Translations under genes and position numbers: made by a program
The notes under the pieces: model-generated
Databases searched by the model: none
What the model was told of the DNA's origin: nothing
What the model saw: only the letters and a program-made list of their open reading frames with translations
Source: Wujia chipingensis
GTDB lineage: Bacteria > Bacillota > Clostridia > Lachnospirales > Lachnospiraceae
Assembly (NCBI RefSeq): GCF_014337155.1
Contig: NZ_CP060632.1
Coordinates: 2,487,001-2,551,000, forward strand
Length of the DNA: 64,000 nt
Direction: 5' to 3'
Shown: in pieces, positions 18,707-28,007 of the stretch
Layout: each line of letters begins with the position of its first letter
How positions within the stretch are numbered: position 1 is the first letter of the stretch

Positions 18707-21100
18707 TTACTTACATACAATATTTACGATCTTACCCGGTACGTAAATTTCTTTTACGATGTTGCCAGTCAGCTTATCAGCGACAATCTCCTTTGCACGG
18801 GCAAGTACGGCATCCTTATCCTCGTCCTTTGCGACAAGAACCGTTCCTCTTACCTTACCGTTGACCTGTACACCGATCTCGATCGTTGCATCAACGGTCT
18901 TTTCTTCCTCGTACTGTGGCCATGCACTGACAGACAAGAAATCTTCATGTCCGAGAGACTCCCAGATTTCTTCTGTCAAATGTGGTGCAAACGGGCAAAG
19001 AAGCTTGATGAAGATCTCAAGCTGTTCTTTGCTCAGCTTACCAGCACTGTAAACAGTATTGGTCAGTGCCATCAAGGTTGCGATTGCTGTATTGAACTTT
19101 GTTTCCTCGATATCACTGCTTACCTTCTTGATTGCCTTGTGGAAGCTTACCTCCAAAGCATCTGTGGAAGGATCATCCGATACCATATCTGTCATACCTG
19201 CTACACGCTCCAAGAAACGCTTACATCCCTTTACAGAGCTGTCACTCCAAGGAGCTGCGGCTGCATAATCACCCATGAACAATACATATGTCCGGAGCGT
19301 ATCTGCGCCGTAATCTTCTACGATGTCAAGTGGATCGATAACATTTCCCTTGGACTTACTCATCTTATCACCATCTGGTCCTAAGATCAGTCCCTGAATC
19401 GTACGCTTTGCATATGGCTCCGGTGTATTTACCTCGCCGAGGTCATACAGGAAACGATGCCAGAATCTGGAGTAGATCATATGTCTAGTTACATGCTCCA
19501 TACCACCGTTGTACCAGTCAACCGGCATCCAGTAGTCGATCTTCTTACGATCTGCAAATGCCTTATCGTTGTTTGGATCAATATAACGCAGGAAATACCA
19601 TGATGATCCTGCCCACTGTGGCATAGTATCCGTCTCACGCTTTGCATCACCGCCACACTTCGGACACTTGCAGTTTACATAGGAATCAATCTTTGCCAGT
19701 GGAGACTCACCGTCCTCACCCGGCTCGAAGTTCTTCACATCTGGAAGCTCCAGAGGAAGCTCCTCATATGGCACGGCTACGACACCACAGGATGGACAAT
19801 GTACCAGAGGAATTGGCTCACCCCAATATCTCTGACGGTTGAATGCCCAGTCCTTCATCTTGAACTGTACGCCTGCTTCGCCAACACCCATCTTCTTGAT
19901 TTCCTCAACCATGCGGGCGATAGAATCCTTCTTATTTGTAAATCCATTCAGGAACTCTGAGTTGATCATCTCACCGTCACCCGTATAAGCTTCCTTCGAG
20001 ATATCGCCACCCTTGATAACCTGAATGATATCAATGCCAAATGCCTTTGCAAAATCATAGTCACGCTGGTCATGAGCCGGTACTGCCATGATCGCACCAG
20101 TACCATATCCCATCATAACGTAGTCAGCAATGAAGATCGGAATCTTCTTGCCGTTCATCGGGTTGATACCCATAAGACCTTCGATCTTCACACCTGTCTT
20201 ATCCTTGACAAGCTGTGTACGCTCGAACTCGGTCTTCTTCTGGCATTCCGTACGGTATGCCTTGATGGCATCCATATTTGTAATCTTGTCAGCATATTTA
20301 TCGATCAGCGGATGCTCCGGTGCGATAACCATGAAAGTTACACCGAACAATGTATCTGGTCTTGTTGTATAAATCTGAAGCTTCTCATCTGTTCCATCGA
20401 CATCGAAGTTTACAAATGCACCAGTAGACTTACCAATCCAGTTTTCCTGCTGCTGCTTTACATTTGCAGGATAGTCGACATCCTTCAGACCCTGCAGAAG
20501 CTTATCTGCATATTCTGTAATCTTCAGATACCAAACCGTCTTCGACTTCTGTACAACCTCGCTGTGGCAGATATCACACTTACCTCCCTGACTGTCCTCG
20601 TTGGAAAGAACAACCTTACAGCTTGGACAATAGTTAACGAGTGCTGTATCACGGAATACAAGTCCCTTCTCGAACATCTTCAGGAAAATCCACTGTGTCC
20701 ACTTGTAGAACTTCTCATCGGTTGTATCGATCACACGGCTCCAGTCAAACGAGAATCCAACCCGCTTCAACTGCTCGGTAAATCGCGCGATATTCTGATC
20801 TGTGATCTGACGCGGATGGGTACCTGTCTTGATTGCATAGTTCTCTGTTGGCAGACCAAATGCATCGAATCCGATTGGGAACAATACGTTGTAACCCTCC
20901 ATACGACGCTTTCTGGATACGACTTCTACACTGGAATAAGCCTTGATATGTCCTACATGCATACCCGCTCCACTTGGATAAGGGAACTCTACTAATCCGT
21001 AGAATTTCTTCTTGTCTGAGAAGTCCTGTGCTTCAAACACCTTGGCATCTTCCCATTTTTTCTGCCATTTTTTCTCGATTACTTTGAAATTGTGTCTCAT
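18707..21100 (-). CDS. leuS: Leucyl-tRNA synthetase
   Basis: Class I synthetase charging tRNA-Leu, 797 residues, normal bacterial length. N-terminal HIGH-type motif in YPSGAGMHVGHIKAYS, a zinc-type Cys knuckle (CPSCKVVLSNEDSQGGKCDIC), a CP1 editing domain around residues 220-410 (including TTRPDTLFGVTFMV), and KMSKSKGN near residue 560 before the anticodon-binding domain. The site GGAGACATT precedes the ATG. No T-box is visible upstream; it appears cotranscribed with DUF4250 and the CbiT-like gene. Confidence 0.98.
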   Translation of the reverse strand: MRHNFKVIEKKWQKKWEDAKVFEAQDFSDKKKFYGLVEFPYPSGAGMHVGHIKAYSSVEVVSRKRRMEGYNVLFPIGFDAFGLPTENYAIKTGTHPRQITDQNIARFTEQLKRVGFSFDWSRVIDTTDEKFYKWTQWIFLKMFEKGLVFRDTALVNYCPSCKVVLSNEDSQGGKCDICHSEVVQKSKTVWYLKITEYADKLLQGLKDVDYPANVKQQQENWIGKSTGAFVNFDVDGTDEKLQIYTTRPDTLFGVTFMVIAPEHPLIDKYADKITNMDAIKAYRTECQKKTEFERTQLVKDKTGVKIEGLMGINPMNGKKIPIFIADYVMMGYGTGAIMAVPAHDQRDYDFAKAFGIDIIQVIKGGDISKEAYTGDGEMINSEFLNGFTNKKDSIARMVEEIKKMGVGEAGVQFKMKDWAFNRQRYWGEPIPLVHCPSCGVVAVPYEELPLELPDVKNFEPGEDGESPLAKIDSYVNCKCPKCGGDAKRETDTMPQWAGSSWYFLRYIDPNNDKAFADRKKIDYWMPVDWYNGGMEHVTRHMIYSRFWHRFLYDLGEVNTPEPYAKRTIQGLILGPDGDKMSKSKGNVIDPLDIVEDYGADTLRTYVLFMGDYAAAAPWSDSSVKGCKRFLERVAGMTDMVSDDPSTDALEVSFHKAIKKVSSDIEETKFNTAIATLMALTNTVYSAGKLSKEQLEIFIKLLCPFAPHLTEEIWESLGHEDFLSVSAWPQYEEEKTVDATIEIGVQVNGKVRGTVLVAKDEDKDAVLARAKEIVADKLTGNIVKEIYVPGKIVNIVCK

Positions 21101-21127
21101 AATGTCTCCTTTTACTAAATCCGCCTC

Positions 21128-21313
21128 TTATACAAAACGGTTTAATTTATCATCATATTTATAATCCACAGCCGCAAGTTTTTGCTCGAGATCTTCTCTT
21201 GCAGTCCGGAATTGTAAACAAAAGCTGTCCAGATTGATGCCGTCATCACGCAGTCTCGTATTCACAAAGCTTAAGAGCATCATCGGATCCTTCGGTAAAT
21301 TTTCGATTGCCAT
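21128..21313 (-). CDS. DUF4250 domain protein
   Basis: 61 residues from ATG 21313. The motif LPKDPMMLLSFVNTRLRDDG near the N-terminus and the acidic/helical rest (REDLEQKLAAVDYKYDDKLNRFV) fit DUF4250, a small family of unknown function common in Firmicutes and Bacteroidetes. The start was shortened from the longest frame because GAGAGG precedes this ATG, and because TAATG overlaps the stop of the upstream gene, implying translational coupling. Confidence 0.85.
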   Translation of the reverse strand: MAIENLPKDPMMLLSFVNTRLRDDGINLDSFCLQFRTAREDLEQKLAAVDYKYDDKLNRFV

Positions 21314-22215
21314 TATAACACCTCTCCGGTAATCAGCCAAGGGGCTGGTTGATTTACAAACATACTATCTTTGTTTGTCTTTGCCACATTGATCTGCAAT
21401 ACCTCCATATTTGAGATACCGTACTTATCAAAGAGTGGCTTGATGCCAGACAGGATATTTAACTCCAATGTATAGATGACAAACTGCATCTTCGGATTCT
21501 TCTTCAGCAGTCTCTGAATATCTTCTTCGAGATGCTTGTTCGCAACGATAAAGGAAAGTCTTGGTGTTGGAATCTTCGCCATAGATCCCTCGGATAAGTC
21601 TGGGATAATCTGGACGTTGTGCACGCCAAACTGCTTCACATTATCCTCCATCGTATCCTTGGCGCCCTTATCATTCTCCACACAGATGATTGCGCCATCA
21701 CTTGCCACAAAAGCTGCCTCGATTGCGATACTCTCTGCATCAACTAAACAGATCGTATCCTGCGAATCCACACCGAGCAGACTCATGATGACGGCACGGA
21801 TTTCCTTGCCAACATACTTGATCGGTCCCTTCGAGAACATCTCGTTGCGCATACCGATCCGGTACGATTCTCTTGTCTTCTCATTCAGAATGAAGATTAC
21901 TGTCGGGCCTGTGATCTTTCGGTTGATCACCTCTTTGATCTTGACATGTTTTACCTGTCCTTCTTCCTCGATGCCAACCGCATACCACATATCATAATCG
22001 CCAAAGCCTGCCTCCCAGAAATCATAGAACAGATCCTCATGGGATTCATCTGCAAAAATCAGCACACGTTTGTGTCCTTCCACGGTCGGTATTACATTTT
22101 TCTGTTTTCCACAAATATCCAGAAGTTTGATCTTCTCCGGACTTACCTGCATCTCTTTTGAAAAATACTCCATCCAGTTTAAGATCTGCTTTGTTGCATA
22201 ACTACCTTTTGCCAT
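21313..22215 (-). CDS. CbiT-like (precorrin-6B methylase-like) Rossmann protein, motif-degenerate
   Basis: 300 residues. The second half resembles CbiT/CobL C-terminal methyltransferases: IRAVIMSLLGVDSQDTICLV, IAIEAAFVASDGAIICVEND, DNVKQFGVHNVQIIPD and LSFIVANKHLEEDIQRLL follow the order of the CbiT fold. The glycine-rich SAM loop (normally DIGAGTGS) is replaced by LVDAESIA. The first half has a CbiE-like relic (VIFILNEKTRESYRIGM). No cobalamin gene is nearby and it is coupled to DUF4250, so a B12 role is doubtful. Call is by pattern only. Confidence 0.6.
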   Translation of the reverse strand: MAKGSYATKQILNWMEYFSKEMQVSPEKIKLLDICGKQKNVIPTVEGHKRVLIFADESHEDLFYDFWEAGFGDYDMWYAVGIEEEGQVKHVKIKEVINRKITGPTVIFILNEKTRESYRIGMRNEMFSKGPIKYVGKEIRAVIMSLLGVDSQDTICLVDAESIAIEAAFVASDGAIICVENDKGAKDTMEDNVKQFGVHNVQIIPDLSEGSMAKIPTPRLSFIVANKHLEEDIQRLLKKNPKMQFVIYTLELNILSGIKPLFDKYGISNMEVLQINVAKTNKDSMFVNQPAPWLITGEVL

Positions 22216-22251
22216 ACTCGCTCCTCCTTGTCTCTCTATGTTTGTAACCCT

Positions 22252-23634
22252 TTATTTCTCGTCTTTCTCTGTTTCTTTTTTCTCTGCTTCCTTCGTCGCA
22301 TTTTCATGCTTTTTCAGATGCATCTTCTCCATCCAGCGGCGGAACACCTGCTTCATCCGGCTTTCCCTCAATGTCTTTCGCTCATCGTGGCGCTCCTGGT
22401 AAATCGGCTCTCCAGTCTCCTCGTCGAATTTCTTCAAGCGGATATAATCGCCTGTGGCTGAAGATAAATCTTTCGCACGCAGCTTGTCCCGGAGCTGTAC
22501 TGCGAAAAATGCATACAGACACGCAAATACCGGAACACCTAAGATCATACCTGCCACGCCGAACAGATCACCACCCACTAAGATTGCAAGCAATACCCAG
22601 ATACCGGAGATTCCGGTTGCATCGCCTAAGATCAATGGTCCTAAGATATTGCCATCAAACTGCTGCAATACAATGATCCAGATGATAAATACCACGAACA
22701 TGATTGGATCATCCATCAGTGCTAACAACGCACCCGGTACCGCTCCGATAAACGGTCCGAAGAATGGAATGATATTTGTCACACCGACAACCACACTGAT
22801 CAGCACCGCATACCGCATGTGTACGGCTGAAGTAAATATAAAGCATATGATTCCAATGATACAGGAATCTAAGATCTTACCATTGATAAATCCGCCGAAC
22901 ACGACATTTGCATACGAGCATCCTTCCATGATCTTGTTACCTGTCTTCTTGGAGAACAGACAATAGATCACTTTCTTGCACTGCGCCAGCAGCACATCCT
23001 TGCTCATCAGCAGATAGATCATAACGATCAGACCGATCAGGAAATTCATGACTGCCTTGATTCCGACAACCACGCCGGAAGAAAGCGTTTTCACGATTGT
23101 GTCGAGGTTCGGCATGATCTTATCCTTCAGAATCGTAAACACATTATTTTCTGCATAATCAAGCACCTGTGACAACTTATCCTCAATCATCTGATTCTGT
23201 GCAAATACTTTTTTGATCCACGCCTCAGCTGAATTGATATAATCCTCTGTGCTGTTCACAAGATCTGTCAGACTCTCATACACACGTGGGATTACCAGCC
23301 ACAACAATCCAACCAGCAATCCAAGGAACAAAAGCACCGTCAGAATCAAAGCCGGAACCTTCACCTTCTTATAAACCCTATCGTATTCCGCTTCTTTCTT
23401 AATCTTACAGATCAAAAAGGAAAGCCCACGCCGGATATAGATCATGATTGGATTCAACATAAATGCGATCACAAGTCCGATAATGATCGGTGTCATCGCA
23501 GAGACAACATTCCCGAGAAATCCGAAAATAGACTTCCACTGCTTTATGACTTCTGCAAACAAAATACATGCACAGCCAGCAAGTGCAAGCATAACCCCAA
23601 GTTGAAGAATATTTTTATTCCACTTATTTTTCAC
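22252..23634 (-). CDS. AI-2E family transporter (UPF0118/PerM-like)
   Basis: A 460-residue polytopic protein with about eight membrane segments and the family's central amphipathic stretch. Motifs near the C-terminal half, GPFIGAVPGALLAL and FDGNILGPLILGDATGISGIWVLLAILVGG, are diagnostic. Family members include TqsA and Na+/H+ antiporter-like proteins, so the substrate cannot be read from sequence. The C-terminal ~70 residues are charged and cytosolic (ending with KEAEKKETEKDEK). The start is GTG with AAGGAG 8 bases upstream. Confidence 0.92.
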   Translation of the reverse strand: MKNKWNKNILQLGVMLALAGCACILFAEVIKQWKSIFGFLGNVVSAMTPIIIGLVIAFMLNPIMIYIRRGLSFLICKIKKEAEYDRVYKKVKVPALILTVLLFLGLLVGLLWLVIPRVYESLTDLVNSTEDYINSAEAWIKKVFAQNQMIEDKLSQVLDYAENNVFTILKDKIMPNLDTIVKTLSSGVVVGIKAVMNFLIGLIVMIYLLMSKDVLLAQCKKVIYCLFSKKTGNKIMEGCSYANVVFGGFINGKILDSCIIGIICFIFTSAVHMRYAVLISVVVGVTNIIPFFGPFIGAVPGALLALMDDPIMFVVFIIWIIVLQQFDGNILGPLILGDATGISGIWVLLAILVGGDLFGVAGMILGVPVFACLYAFFAVQLRDKLRAKDLSSATGDYIRLKKFDEETGEPIYQERHDERKTLRESRMKQVFRRWMEKMHLKKHENATKEAEKKETEKDEK

Positions 23635-23712
23635 GCATCTGTCTCCTTCTACTCATACAATAATTACGATTTATTATAGCATTTTTAATTGGTAGAAACA
23701 ACCTAATTCTTG

Positions 23713-23741
23713 TTGACACTCCCTATATTATTGACTAAAAT
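23713..23741 (+). promoter_or_regulatory. SigA-type promoter of the AAA/DUF4143 gene
   Basis: TTGACA at 23713-23718 and TAAAAT at 23736-23741 with a 17-base spacer, about 35 bases before the start codon. Confidence 0.7.
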
Positions 23742-23776
23742 ATTTTCATATAATACGCAAAGGGGTGTATGCACAG

Positions 23777-25048
23777 ATGTATCGGAATATCATCAACGAC
23801 TTTGCTAACTGGTACGACCAGACAAAGCGCAAAATCTTATATGTAAAGGGCGCAAAGGGTGTCGGTAAAACATGGGCGGTTCGCGATTTTGCCACAGCCT
23901 TTTTCAAGCAGCAATGCTATATCAATCTGGCAGAAGATTCTGCCTGTCAGGATGCCATCGCCGGCGATTCCAATCTGGATCTGCTGCTGTCTCAACGTTT
24001 TCCGTTTGGAGACGCATCAGATTGTATTTTTATCTTTGACGAGGTACAGGCAGTGCCGGACTGCGCGGAATTTTTCTATGCTTTCCGCAAGAATCATCCA
24101 GATTACACCATCTGTCTGATCGCATCCTCGATGGAATTTACAGAGTTTGAATACAGTCACCCGGACGTTTTTGAGATCTTCCGCATGCGTCCGATGACCT
24201 TTGAAGAATATATGATTGCAAGCAAGGCACATCCTTTCATAGATGCAATTTCAAAGCATAAGGACACGCCGCTTACCAATCTTGAAATCGGCGCAATCAC
24301 CTCTATGCTCCGGGAATACCTGTTAGTTGGCGGTATGCCGGGCGTAGTCCATGCGTATCTGAAGAACCGGGATCTGTCCATCATCCGTCCGATGCAGGAG
24401 GCACTGTTGGAAGACTATGTCCAGCTTATGAAACAGACTTACCCGGTCGCACTCTACCAGCGATGCAAGCGCATCTTCCGGAGTATCCCGGAGCAGCTTG
24501 CCCGCGAGAACAAGAAATTCATGTACAAGTCCGTCGATTCCAATGCACGCAGCCGGGAATACGCCGAAGCAGCACAGGCATTATGCAACCTCGGAATCGC
24601 CCGGAAACTGCCACGTCTGACATCTGGAAACCTTCCTTTGGAAGAGCATGTTGATTACAAATCCTTTGAGCTGTTCTTCATCGATCACGGCCTGCTCCGT
24701 GCCGCTTATGGACTTCCTATGAATGAGGAGATTGATGTGAACGATATCCTGGCAGAAAAATGTGGTGCGATTGCAGAGCAGTTTATCTTCCAGGAGTTAA
24801 GCTCCAAGATTCCGTATCTGTACTATTGGGTATCCGGCGCAACCGCGCGCGTTCCGTTTGTCTATGAAGGAGAAGATGCCCCGGTTCCGGTCGATATCCG
24901 TTTCGTCCCGAATTCAAAGGCACAGAATATTAAGACATTCCGAAGTAAAAATTCAAATACAAACATTGCAGTGAAAGTAAGCTTCAATCAGGTGTCTCTC
25001 GATGGAGACACCCTGAATATCCCAGCTTACGGTCTGTGGAACATGTAA
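23777..25048 (+). CDS. AAA family ATPase with DUF4143-like C-terminal domain
   Basis: About 423 residues from ATG 23777 (a GTG at 23765 abuts the AAAGGGG site and is less likely). Walker A is GAKGVGKT near residue 25; Walker B is IFIFDEVQ near 85. A conserved stretch FRMRPMTFEEYM, a SMLREYLLVGGMPGVV segment, and a DUF4143-type C-terminal region (FELFFIDHGLLRA, AEQFIFQELSS, YYWVSGATARVPFV) complete the AAA_14/DUF4143 architecture. Cellular role in the family is unresolved. Monocistronic, converging on the EAL gene with a 1-base gap between stops. Confidence 0.88.
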   Translation: MYRNIINDFANWYDQTKRKILYVKGAKGVGKTWAVRDFATAFFKQQCYINLAEDSACQDAIAGDSNLDLLLSQRFPFGDASDCIFIFDEVQAVPDCAEFFYAFRKNHPDYTICLIASSMEFTEFEYSHPDVFEIFRMRPMTFEEYMIASKAHPFIDAISKHKDTPLTNLEIGAITSMLREYLLVGGMPGVVHAYLKNRDLSIIRPMQEALLEDYVQLMKQTYPVALYQRCKRIFRSIPEQLARENKKFMYKSVDSNARSREYAEAAQALCNLGIARKLPRLTSGNLPLEEHVDYKSFELFFIDHGLLRAAYGLPMNEEIDVNDILAEKCGAIAEQFIFQELSSKIPYLYYWVSGATARVPFVYEGEDAPVPVDIRFVPNSKAQNIKTFRSKNSNTNIAVKVSFNQVSLDGDTLNIPAYGLWNM

Positions 25049-25049
25049 A

Positions 25050-26963
25050 CTACTGCATCTCGATCAAACGGATGAAATCCTGATCGGATACAGCCTTACT
25101 GTAATACCACCCCTGCATAAAATGGCAGCCAATGTCGGCAAGGTGATCGCGCATCTCCGCGGTCTCCACGCCCTCTGCCACGATATGTAACTCTAATTCA
25201 TTCAGCATACCAATCGTATGCTTCAACGTAATTCCAGCTTTCGTGCTCTTAAATGCATCCCAGATAATATACTTATCCAGTTTGATGATTGAAAATGGCA
25301 TATGGTTGATATAATCAATATTGGCATAGCCAGAGCCGTAATCATCCAGAGAGAATTTAATTCCATACTGTACGAGATCCATGATATTTGCATTGACCGT
25401 ATCCGCCATACTGATGGTCGCAGTCTCCGTAATCTCAATGTTAATCTGATTCGGACGCACATCGTATTTTTCCATGATCTGTTTTACCCGGTCTGAAAAA
25501 TGCTGCTGCATCAGCTGCACCGGACTGATATTGACCTCGATGTACTCTACCGTCGTCTGCGCCAGCTTGAAATCATGAATAAACCGGCACACCTTATCCA
25601 GAATCACTTCTCCCATCTCAATAATCATACCGTTCCGCTCCGCGATCGGGATGAAATCCTCCGGTGATATCCAGCCAAGTTCTTCATCATGCAAGCGTAC
25701 CAGTGCTTCAGCGGAGTTATAAACGCCCTTCTCCACCGAGAAGATCGGCTGATAATATACCATCAGCTCATCCCGGTCGAGTGCCTGCTTGACCGCCTTT
25801 TCAAACGCTTTGTCCTGTTTGATCTTGCCTAAATCGTAATCCTTTGCATACGTGATTCTACCCTTCTGCAACCGCTTCGCCATTGACATAGAGTAATCCA
25901 TAACCTCGACCAGCTGTCCATATGCAGACGCATCTGTCGGACAATTCACACAACAGATGGATGCAGACATCATAATGCCTGCCTGATTCTCACTGTACCA
26001 CGGATGGCGGAACCGCTCATGTACCGTCTGTGCCACCGCGTCAATCTGATCCAGATCCTTGTATAACACGATACAGAACTGGTCTGCGCCCAGACGGAAC
26101 ACCGTCTTGGCAAATGGAAGCGTCTCCATGAAAGCGCCGATCTGCCGAAGCAGATTATCTCCATTTTCAACGCCATAGGTCTTATTGATAAACTTGAAAT
26201 CATCCATCGCAACGACTACGATTCCAAATGGTTTTTCGTTAATAAAAAAGGTGTGCAGATATTCGCCAAAAAAACGCCGGTTAAACTGCTTTGTCACCGT
26301 ATCAATGACCGCATTTGGATTCTGCAGATAATAATAAATCGTCAGACAGACCGTTGCTGTCACAAAATTCAACAGCAATACATGTGTTTTTAACTGCAAA
26401 AAGACCGCTAACACAACAAGCAGCATATGAAACAGTACAACCATTGCCTTGGCAAACAATGTATGATTCACCCGGTGCAATGCCACGACCGAGCTTGCCA
26501 CAATTGCAGCTATCGCAGCCGTGATCAGCACCAGCACTCCATAGTCATAGGTATACTGCCAGCCTTCCGCCTCGTATACCCAATGGGTATATGGATTCGT
26601 CACCAGTGCAGCCACATCAACCACGCCACACAATGCCAGCATCCATTTGGCATGCAGCATCTGCTTTGCATTGATATGTACGATCTGCAGCACGTAGTAT
26701 GCAAACAGCAGTGGAAGCGCATTCAGTGCCAGATGCTGCAAGGTGCTTGTCACCCAGAATCCAGCATTTCCTTCCGTGCCGGACATTTGTGCCAGCTTCG
26801 TGCTGACGATCTCCAGTCCCGTTGAGACAAAGACTGCGGCAAGTGCCACTAAAAATGTCCGGTGACTCGCAAGCGGTATTCTTTTTTCATGAAAATACCA
26901 TATGATTATAATAAGCAGCAGATAAATCGCCGCATAGTCATATGCCAGATCCCAATTCAACAT
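25050..26963 (-). CDS. Membrane EAL c-di-GMP phosphodiesterase with degenerate GGDEF
   Basis: About 637 residues from ATG 26963 (GGGGAG 5 bases upstream). Six or seven N-terminal membrane segments fill residues 1-215. A GGDEF-like domain follows, but its signature is LGADQF instead of GGDEF, so cyclase activity is unlikely. The EAL domain keeps its catalytic set: AEALVRL, NIEITET, DDYGSGYAN, KLDKYI, VAEGVET. It should hydrolyse c-di-GMP in response to a membrane signal; the degenerate GGDEF may bind GTP as a regulator, as in some composite proteins. Confidence 0.92.
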   Translation of the reverse strand: MLNWDLAYDYAAIYLLLIIIIWYFHEKRIPLASHRTFLVALAAVFVSTGLEIVSTKLAQMSGTEGNAGFWVTSTLQHLALNALPLLFAYYVLQIVHINAKQMLHAKWMLALCGVVDVAALVTNPYTHWVYEAEGWQYTYDYGVLVLITAAIAAIVASSVVALHRVNHTLFAKAMVVLFHMLLVVLAVFLQLKTHVLLLNFVTATVCLTIYYYLQNPNAVIDTVTKQFNRRFFGEYLHTFFINEKPFGIVVVAMDDFKFINKTYGVENGDNLLRQIGAFMETLPFAKTVFRLGADQFCIVLYKDLDQIDAVAQTVHERFRHPWYSENQAGIMMSASICCVNCPTDASAYGQLVEVMDYSMSMAKRLQKGRITYAKDYDLGKIKQDKAFEKAVKQALDRDELMVYYQPIFSVEKGVYNSAEALVRLHDEELGWISPEDFIPIAERNGMIIEMGEVILDKVCRFIHDFKLAQTTVEYIEVNISPVQLMQQHFSDRVKQIMEKYDVRPNQINIEITETATISMADTVNANIMDLVQYGIKFSLDDYGSGYANIDYINHMPFSIIKLDKYIIWDAFKSTKAGITLKHTIGMLNELELHIVAEGVETAEMRDHLADIGCHFMQGWYYSKAVSDQDFIRLIEMQ

Positions 26964-26978
26964 AGGCACTCCCCGTTC

Positions 26979-27968
26979 CTAATAAACACTACCTTCCATC
27001 CATACATTCAAATCCAGTTCCTGTCCGATTCCTGCGATCGTGCCAGTTCCTGTATACTGCCAGCCAGAATACAGATATGGGAAATCCGGCTGATTCGCAT
27101 AATGTGCCAGCCACAGCTTATAATCTCCCAGTCTTGTCATATCCAGCTTCTGTACAAACCAGTTCCGGTTCGAATAGATCATCGGTGTGTAGCCTGCGCT
27201 CTTCACGGTCTCGCAGAATCCGACAACGCTATCCGTCCGTGCATCATTAGAGAGGTCAGCGGTTCTCGCTCCGTCCGCATAGACCTCCTCTGTATCAATC
27301 ACAACCGGCATATCGAGCGTATATGCAGATGCCAGATTCAGCGCAAACTGTGCTTCCTCCACACCTTCCTCGTAGCTGATCGCCTGGCTGTAAAAATAAA
27401 TTCCGACCTTGATTCCGGCTGCTTTGGCGCCCTCAATATGCGTCTGAAACATCTCATCTGCCACCAGTTTGCCTTCCGAGCCATAGCCCCGGTATCCAAC
27501 CCGGATAAATGCGATTGTAACGCCTGCCTGCTTCAACGCATCCCAATCCAGTTCTGCCTGATAGGAAGACACATCCACAGCAAGTTCAGACAACCGGCTG
27601 CCATCTCCGGCATGGTATGCCATGATCGTGCTATCGCCGTCCTCCATGTAGAAATTATCTGTCTGGAAATCGTTGCGCGGCACTTCCTTTACAATCTTAT
27701 AAAATTCACAATTCGGAATATCGCCAACCAACACATAACTGGCTTTCGCAAACTGCCAGAAGTTCGTATAGATCATCTGCGCTTCTGCGCCCGGCTGCAA
27801 TGTCCATGTATACCCTTGTCCCGTCACAGGAACCGGCTTATATTTCTTGCTTTTTCCGATATTGACACCTATGACTACACCGATCAGGACAAGCACGAGT
27901 GCAATGGCTCCAACCAGTATCACATGTGGCCAGTATATCTCATAATCTCTTTTTTTCTGCTGTTCCAT
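26979..27968 (-). CDS. Membrane-anchored GH25 lysozyme
   Basis: 329 residues. A short cytosolic N-terminus, one membrane segment (VILVGAIALVLVLIGVVIGV, ~13-33), a ~100-residue linker domain, then a GH25 muramidase domain from about residue 130. The catalytic acidic residues sit in LAVDVSSYQAELDW and MPVVIDTEEVY, with IAFIRVGYRGYG and VGIYFYSQAI between. GH25 enzymes cleave the MurNAc-GlcNAc bond of peptidoglycan outside the membrane. Being anchored, it probably works in wall remodelling, not lysis of others. 10 bases upstream of the EAL gene on the same strand. Confidence 0.92.
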   Translation of the reverse strand: MEQQKKRDYEIYWPHVILVGAIALVLVLIGVVIGVNIGKSKKYKPVPVTGQGYTWTLQPGAEAQMIYTNFWQFAKASYVLVGDIPNCEFYKIVKEVPRNDFQTDNFYMEDGDSTIMAYHAGDGSRLSELAVDVSSYQAELDWDALKQAGVTIAFIRVGYRGYGSEGKLVADEMFQTHIEGAKAAGIKVGIYFYSQAISYEEGVEEAQFALNLASAYTLDMPVVIDTEEVYADGARTADLSNDARTDSVVGFCETVKSAGYTPMIYSNRNWFVQKLDMTRLGDYKLWLAHYANQPDFPYLYSGWQYTGTGTIAGIGQELDLNVWMEGSVY

Positions 27969-28007
27969 ACTCTTTGGTGAACCTTTCTTAACCTACTTTC
28001 TATCATA

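Noticed and set aside
26862..27980. 372-codon plus-strand frame opposite the GH25 gene
   Set aside because: Antisense to a well-defined lysozyme; shadow of codon usage.
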